Shown: one piece after another, positions 59,755 to 64,000 of the stretch
Numbering within the stretch: position 1 is the first letter of the stretch
Layout: each line of letters starts with the position of its first letter
Source: Pardosa pseudoannulata
Lineage: Eukaryota > Arthropoda > Arachnida > Araneae > Lycosidae
Reading direction: 5' to 3'
Assembly: GCA_032207245.1 (NCBI GenBank)
Contig: CM063509.1
Coordinates: 3,804,297-3,868,296 of the forward strand
DNA length: 64,000 nucleotides
The notes under the pieces: generated by a model
Databases searched by the model: none
The model's input: the letters and a program-made list of their open reading frames with translations, nothing else
What the model was told of the DNA's origin: nothing
Program-made: the position numbers and the translations under genes

Positions 59755-60002
59755 TGGTGGCAACTAAAAAGAAAAAAAAAAACTTTTAGGATTTCGAGGT
59801 TAAGTGAACACCATAAAAGAAATTCTAACATGTCATATATGGACTTCATGAAATATATTTTGGATAACACAAGCTCAATAAACATCTTTTAAAGGTAAGA
59901 GAACATATGTTTCCATGTGCTCAATAACATTTATTTTCTGTATTTAACGAAGTCGAAAGTAGATAATTATGACAGAAAAGTTGAACTCTAGCTCCTGCTA
60001 TC

Positions 60003-60800
60003 ATGTTACCCACCAGACTGTTTTCGGTTTTTTTCACAACACCTGTTTATTTGGGTCGAAATGGAAAACAACTTTTTGAAAGATTTCGTTCTGCTTCTGT
60101 TTTAAACAAACAATCCGATGAAGAGCAAGTAAACGCTTTAATTTTGATTTTATGGGGAGAAAGCAGAAGAGATATTCAATTCTTTCAGGTTTGACATTCT
60201 AGAAGACCAGAAAAACTATAATTGTTTTGGGACCATAAAACGGTTTACTGATTATTTCATAGTGAAACGAACACTATTTTCGAAAGAGCTCAGTTTAATC
60301 AACGCATCCAGAAGGGATGGAGAATCAGTTAAACGAATTATAAACTGCATTGTATTCTTTAGCTGAACATTGTGAATATGGAACATTGCATGAAGAATTA
60401 CTTCGAAACTGATAGTAGTAGTATTAGAGATAAGGAATTTTGAGTGAGAAAAATCAACTGGATTCCTGACTTACACTATGTAGGTAAAGAGCTATAGAAA
60501 AAGTTCGACCTATCGAAATCCATTAAAAAACGAACAAGAAAATTTTAACTAAGCGATAAATCGAATTGATTTCAATAGCCATGACTAATAATAACAGTGA
60601 AGATCAAAAGTAAAGAAAGGTAGGGATTTATTTTTCCGTACACAAAAAGGACCATTAATTAAGCCGATAAATAAAAATTCTGAGAAACCGAAAGCTACAG
60701 AAAATTGCAAAATGGTTAAAACCAAAACATGATAGATGATATTTTGCCCCGCTATAAGATGCAAAAATGCTTGAAATGTCGAAAATGGGACAATTTTTGC
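60003..60800 (+). pseudogene. Gypsy 3 Gag relic
   Basis: FERFRSASVLNKQSDEEQVNALILIL (60075-60150) is typical of retrotransposon Gag. FTDYFIVKRT..FSKE and SRRDGESVKRII follow with shifts. Near 60760 CLKCRKWDNFC is the remnant of a zinc knuckle, with CX2C kept and Gly-His lost. Stops are frequent throughout. Confidence 0.8.
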
Positions 60801-61269
60801 ATAAGTTTGAGTTATCATATAAGATAGTAAATCAATATTTCTTTTTTGGGTTCCATTCTGAAGTTTTTCAGCCCGTAGAAGTCAATTTGATTGTAGAATG
60901 GAATGTGCCAATCCCGATGACTCAAAATAAGGAAAATTAACTTTTTAAAATTGACAGTAGCAGCTGATCATAGATGTTATCTCCAACACGAATGATCTGT
61001 TCTGTTTCTGAATATTAGTTTTTATCAGTTTTTCTGAATATTAGTTTTTAAAAATGCGAAAGTCATGGGAACCAGATACGATTTGAATATTTGTGACTGG
61101 ATGGTAGGGCACTTAAATTAACTGCAAAGCTCTACGAGAAAATCTGTTATGGAAATGAACTATATAAAAGAAGTTATTTATGTAATTATTATTTGTTGCA
61201 GAAATTTTACTACTGTGAAACCAGTTACAAAAATTTGGGTTAGGTTCCAAACATTCTAGAAATCTGTAC

Positions 61270-63217
61270 TCTTAATCCTAAACATGATTTTTCCAGAATT
61301 ATTTAGAGGTCTAGGTTTTGATACAAGGATGTTACAAAATAAAAATTGAAGTCCGATATCAGTTCCCTTTGCTATTTCTTCTCCTAGAAAAATTCCCATT
61401 CCCCTCCTAAGGAAAACCGAAAATGAAATTAAGAGCATGGTCTCTAAAGGCATACTTATTCCAGTAGACATGCCAACTGAATGGTGTTCCCCAATGTTTT
61501 TGTACCAAAATGCGATGGTAACTTTAGAATATGTGTAGATTTGACTGAATTAAATAAATGTGTCCAACGAGAATTTCATCCTTTGCCTTCAGTAGAATAC
61601 TCATTAAATTTACTTACCGGAGCCAAAGTTTTTTCTAAATTGGACGCCAATTCAGGATTTTGGCAAATTCCTCTAGACGAAGAGTCGTCATACCTTACAA
61701 CATTTATAACACCCTTTGGAAGATATAGATTCTCAAGATTACCGTTTGGAATTTCTTCGGCGCCTGAGCACATCCAGAAAAAGGATGATGCAGCTTTTAG
61801 AAAAAAACATCGGGTATGATTTGTCATATGGACGATATTCTAGTTTCGGGAAAAGATCAAACTGAACATGATCAGAGACTGATAGCTGTTTTGCATAAAC
61901 TTAAAGATGCAGGTATCACTTTAAATGAGGCTAAATGTCAATTCTCTGTTAAAAGGATCAAATTCCTGGGACATGTTATTGATAAAGAAGGAATACATCC
62001 AGACGAAGATAAAATAGCTGCAATACAAGGATATCCACCTCCTAAAAATAAAACTGAGTTGAAACAAATGTTAGGAATGGCAAATTATCTTGCAAAATTT
62101 GTTCCCAACTACAGCGATTTATTATTGCCTTTAACGTCGATGTTAAGTAACAAAAATGAATTTATGTGGGATAAAGCGCAATCGGAAGCTTTTGAAAGTT
62201 GGAAAACGGTTCTAACATCAGAATCAGTCCTTAAAGTGTACTATCCGAACAAATCAACAATTGTTACCACGGATGCATCATCTTATGGAATTGGAGCAAC
62301 TTTACGCCAAGAGCAAGAAGATGGAAATCCATGTGTCGTGACTTATGCTTCCAGAACACTCACACCCACAGAACAAAGATACGCTCAAATAGAAAAGGAA
62401 GCACTTGCATTGGTTTGGGGATGTGAAAAGTTTAGAGACTATCTAATAGGTACTCATTTCCGGTTAGAAACCGATCACAAACCTCTTATTCCGATCTTCT
62501 CGAAGAAGAACTTAGATGATTTATCTCCTCGTCTGCAGAGGATAAAGCTGAGAATGATGACATAATCAAACTCGATCTTTCACACTCCCGGTAAGAAGCT
62601 TTATGCCTGCCGATGCTTTGTCCTGAAAACCACAAGAAATGAAATTTGCTGATGAATTAGAAGACGAAATAGACGCATATGTTCACATGATAACTTCATC
62701 CTTACCAGCTTCTAATCATCGATTAAAAGAATTAAGAAATTTTCAGCAAGCTGATTCAACATGCAAGATGCTAGAGAGATTGGCCCTGGAAGGTTGTGGC
62801 CATCTAAGAGAATCTTTAGGAGTTCTTGCTTGCCATATAGGAATCATCGATACGAAATATCTATACAAGATGGTCTTTTTAAATCAAGGGCTGCAGAATA
62901 TAATACCTGAAAAGCCAAAGAAGCAAAGTTTTGAAACAAATTCACGAGGGACATCTTGGAATCTCTCTAAATGTCGCGCACGAGCTAGAACATCTGTATA
63001 TTGGCCATGAATTAACAAAGAAATTGAAGAGATGGTTAAAAATTGCTCACATTGTATCCACGAAGCAACAAATCGCCATGAACCACCTATACCGTCGCTG
63101 ATACCGGATCACCCACGATCATACATAATAGAATCGGGAAAGAAACGTACAGAAGTTATAGGATGCAACCTAAATACCTTCAAGCAATTTCCAACCGTAG
63201 ACAGAGGATTTAGATAA
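61270..63217 (+). pseudogene. Gypsy 3 Pol relic without integrase core
   Basis: RT begins with LFRGLGFDT and PFAISSPRKIPIPLL (61290-61410), then in 61481-61819 FRICVDLTELNKCVQREFHPLP and FSKLDANSGFWQIPL. A shift leads to CHMDDILVSGKDQ (RT active site, 61816 on). RNase H shows TTDASSYGIGATL and the frame ends at 62565. 62639-63010 gives the region before integrase (FADELEDEIDAYV) and its zinc-binding domain, finishing near 63060 with KNCSHCIHEATNRHEPPIPS. Right after this the sequence jumps to the C-terminal tail PRSYIIESGKKR: the whole DDE core is missing. Protease is not readable (60800-61270). Confidence 0.85.
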
Positions 63218-63387
63218 CTTTGACTCAATGAATGGTCATGAAGCATCAAGTTCCGTTAAAACCAATTCTCCAAATTTCCAGGTAGTATCACCAGGAAAAG
63301 CTTTTGACTCCGCCAGTACTCCATATGTCACCAAAATCGTCGGGTAGTACGTCCCACCACAGAGACTTAACCTTAAAAGAAGGGAGA

Positions 63388-63498
63388 TGTGGTGGTGAGT
63401 TACCCTTGACGGCAACCGCAACGGACGGAGAGAACGAGAAACCGTTAGTTTAAGAAGAACGCGCTATGTTCGAACTAGATATGATGAAGTATGTTCGT
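63388..63498 (+). repeat. Gypsy 3 3' LTR, truncated
   Basis: 111 bp resembling the first part of 59508-59754. It ends where the 52-bp tandem repeat begins. Confidence 0.8.
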
Positions 63499-63499
63499 A

Positions 63500-63603
63500 G
63501 GGCCAGATTTTAATTATTTTTAAGTTTTTCTTACATTTTATAAGCATTTTAGGGCCAGATTTTAATTATTTTTAAGTTTTTCTTACATTTTATAAGTATT
63601 TTA
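63500..63603. repeat. Two tandem copies of a 52-bp unit
   Basis: 63500-63551 and 63552-63603 are identical except for one base near the end (GCATT against GTATT). Unit starts GGGCCAGATTTTAATTATTT. Confidence 0.95.
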
Positions 63604-63639
63604 TATATTTTTTGGTAGATTTTTTCATTTTTTATAAGC

Positions 63640-64000
63640 ATAAAATTAAGGATCTTTGGCGAGAATGGGCAAAGGCCTTTTCAACCCTTAAGCGTTTTCG
63701 AAAAACAAAATGTAAAATTCTTTCCACCTATACATGGAAGGAACGGTATTGCTTTCGATTCACTGAGCAAAGCAGGAGCAACTGCAGACGTGTATGAGGA
63801 TAAATTCTTTTCAAATTCCAATATGGTAGACAAAGATCATAATATTCTCGTCGAAAATACTGCCCAAGAGTTCTTAGCGCAAGCGCCCAGCGCTAATGTC
63901 TCCCACTAATGTGACTCCGGTTTTGGAGTCCATTAAAAAACTTAAAAATTCTAAAGTTCCAGAACTTGATTCGGTTTCCAATAAAGATATAAAAAAATTT
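63640..64000 (+). pseudogene. Jockey-type LINE ORF2 fragment, runs off the window
   Basis: LWRE.AKAF, then IAFDSLSKAGATADVYEDKF and NILVENTAQEFLAQAP (63740-63890). After a one-base shift near 63903 comes TNVTPVLESIKKLKNSK, then LDSVSNKDIKKF. This is the stretch between endonuclease and reverse transcriptase in Jockey-clade LINEs, ending in the K.KN.K.P..D..S entry motif of RT. It continues beyond 64000. At least two shifts. Confidence 0.85.

Larger units (their letters stand above)
59508..63498 (+). mobile_element. Gypsy-type LTR retrotransposon 3, heavily decayed
   Basis: 5' LTR 59508-59754 (TGTGGGTAGTGAG ... CTCTAACA) and a partial 3' LTR from 63388 (TGTGGTGGTGAGTTAC) share GACGGCAACCGCAACGGACG. 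A polypurine tract (AAAAGAAGGGAGA, 63375-63387) precedes the latter. The primer site candidate is TGGTGGCAACTAAAAAG at 59755. The 3' LTR breaks off at about 63498, so no target duplication can be read. Confidence 0.88.

Noticed and set aside
1..64000. CRISPR arrays, operons, tRNA or rRNA genes
   Set aside because: None recognised by reading; direct repeats here are microsatellites, LTRs or segmental duplications, and the window is clearly eukaryotic.

Overview
This window looks like AT-rich eukaryotic repeat-dense DNA from an arthropod, most likely a spider. That is an inference from family resemblance: the Tc1 transposase, the KRBA2-type integrase, the Gypsy gag type and the Jockey fragments look like families I associate with orb-weaver genomes. 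There are no operons and no RNA genes that I can recognise. A run of 100 N at 52556-52655 is an assembly gap. Most of the window consists of transposable elements, many nested. The only plausible host genes are two C2H2 zinc-finger genes.

Left part (1-12.4 kb): a weak LINE ORF1-like relic (1223); a Tc1 element inserted in a (TA)n tract (2385-3867); a decayed Copia retrotransposon on the minus strand with clear LTRs and a 5-bp target duplication (4448-8046), itself carrying an hAT MITE, a solo-LTR-like insertion and a GC-rich foldback; a 1-kb hAT-type MITE (9717-10719); and a mariner (11176-12445) whose dead transposase contains a perfect 38-bp hairpin.

Centre (12.9-37.9 kb): a tandem duplication of roughly 12 kb. 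Each copy holds an intronless minus-strand zinc-finger reading frame (12 fingers at 17904-18962, 9 fingers at 29147-29953), the same MITE 11 bp downstream of the stop, and fossil fingers beyond it. Each copy also has a predicted 5' non-coding exon with a GTAAGT donor, and a TATCGATA motif lies near the putative promoter. The promoter/exon block of the first gene is duplicated again in tandem (21228-22686 and 22712-24168). The second gene's putative promoter is split by a 3.5-kb terminal-inverted-repeat element with no coding capacity (33056-36556). On its far side lies a divergent THAP-domain first exon.

Right part (38-64 kb): a KRBA2/Ginger-like integrase transposon with GC-rich inverted ends (38025-39964); a near-intact young Copia with apparently identical LTRs (41101-45554); a Gypsy (45984-50897) inserted in a second copy of the THAP region; a Helitron-like 3' end next to the gap; a second Gypsy with a tRNA-Lys-type primer site (52668-58289); a third, heavily decayed Gypsy lacking its integrase core (59508-63498); and a Jockey-type LINE fragment running off the end.

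The retroelements are selfish gag-pol units. The zinc-finger pair are probably DNA-binding proteins, and their array length and contact residues differ between copies.
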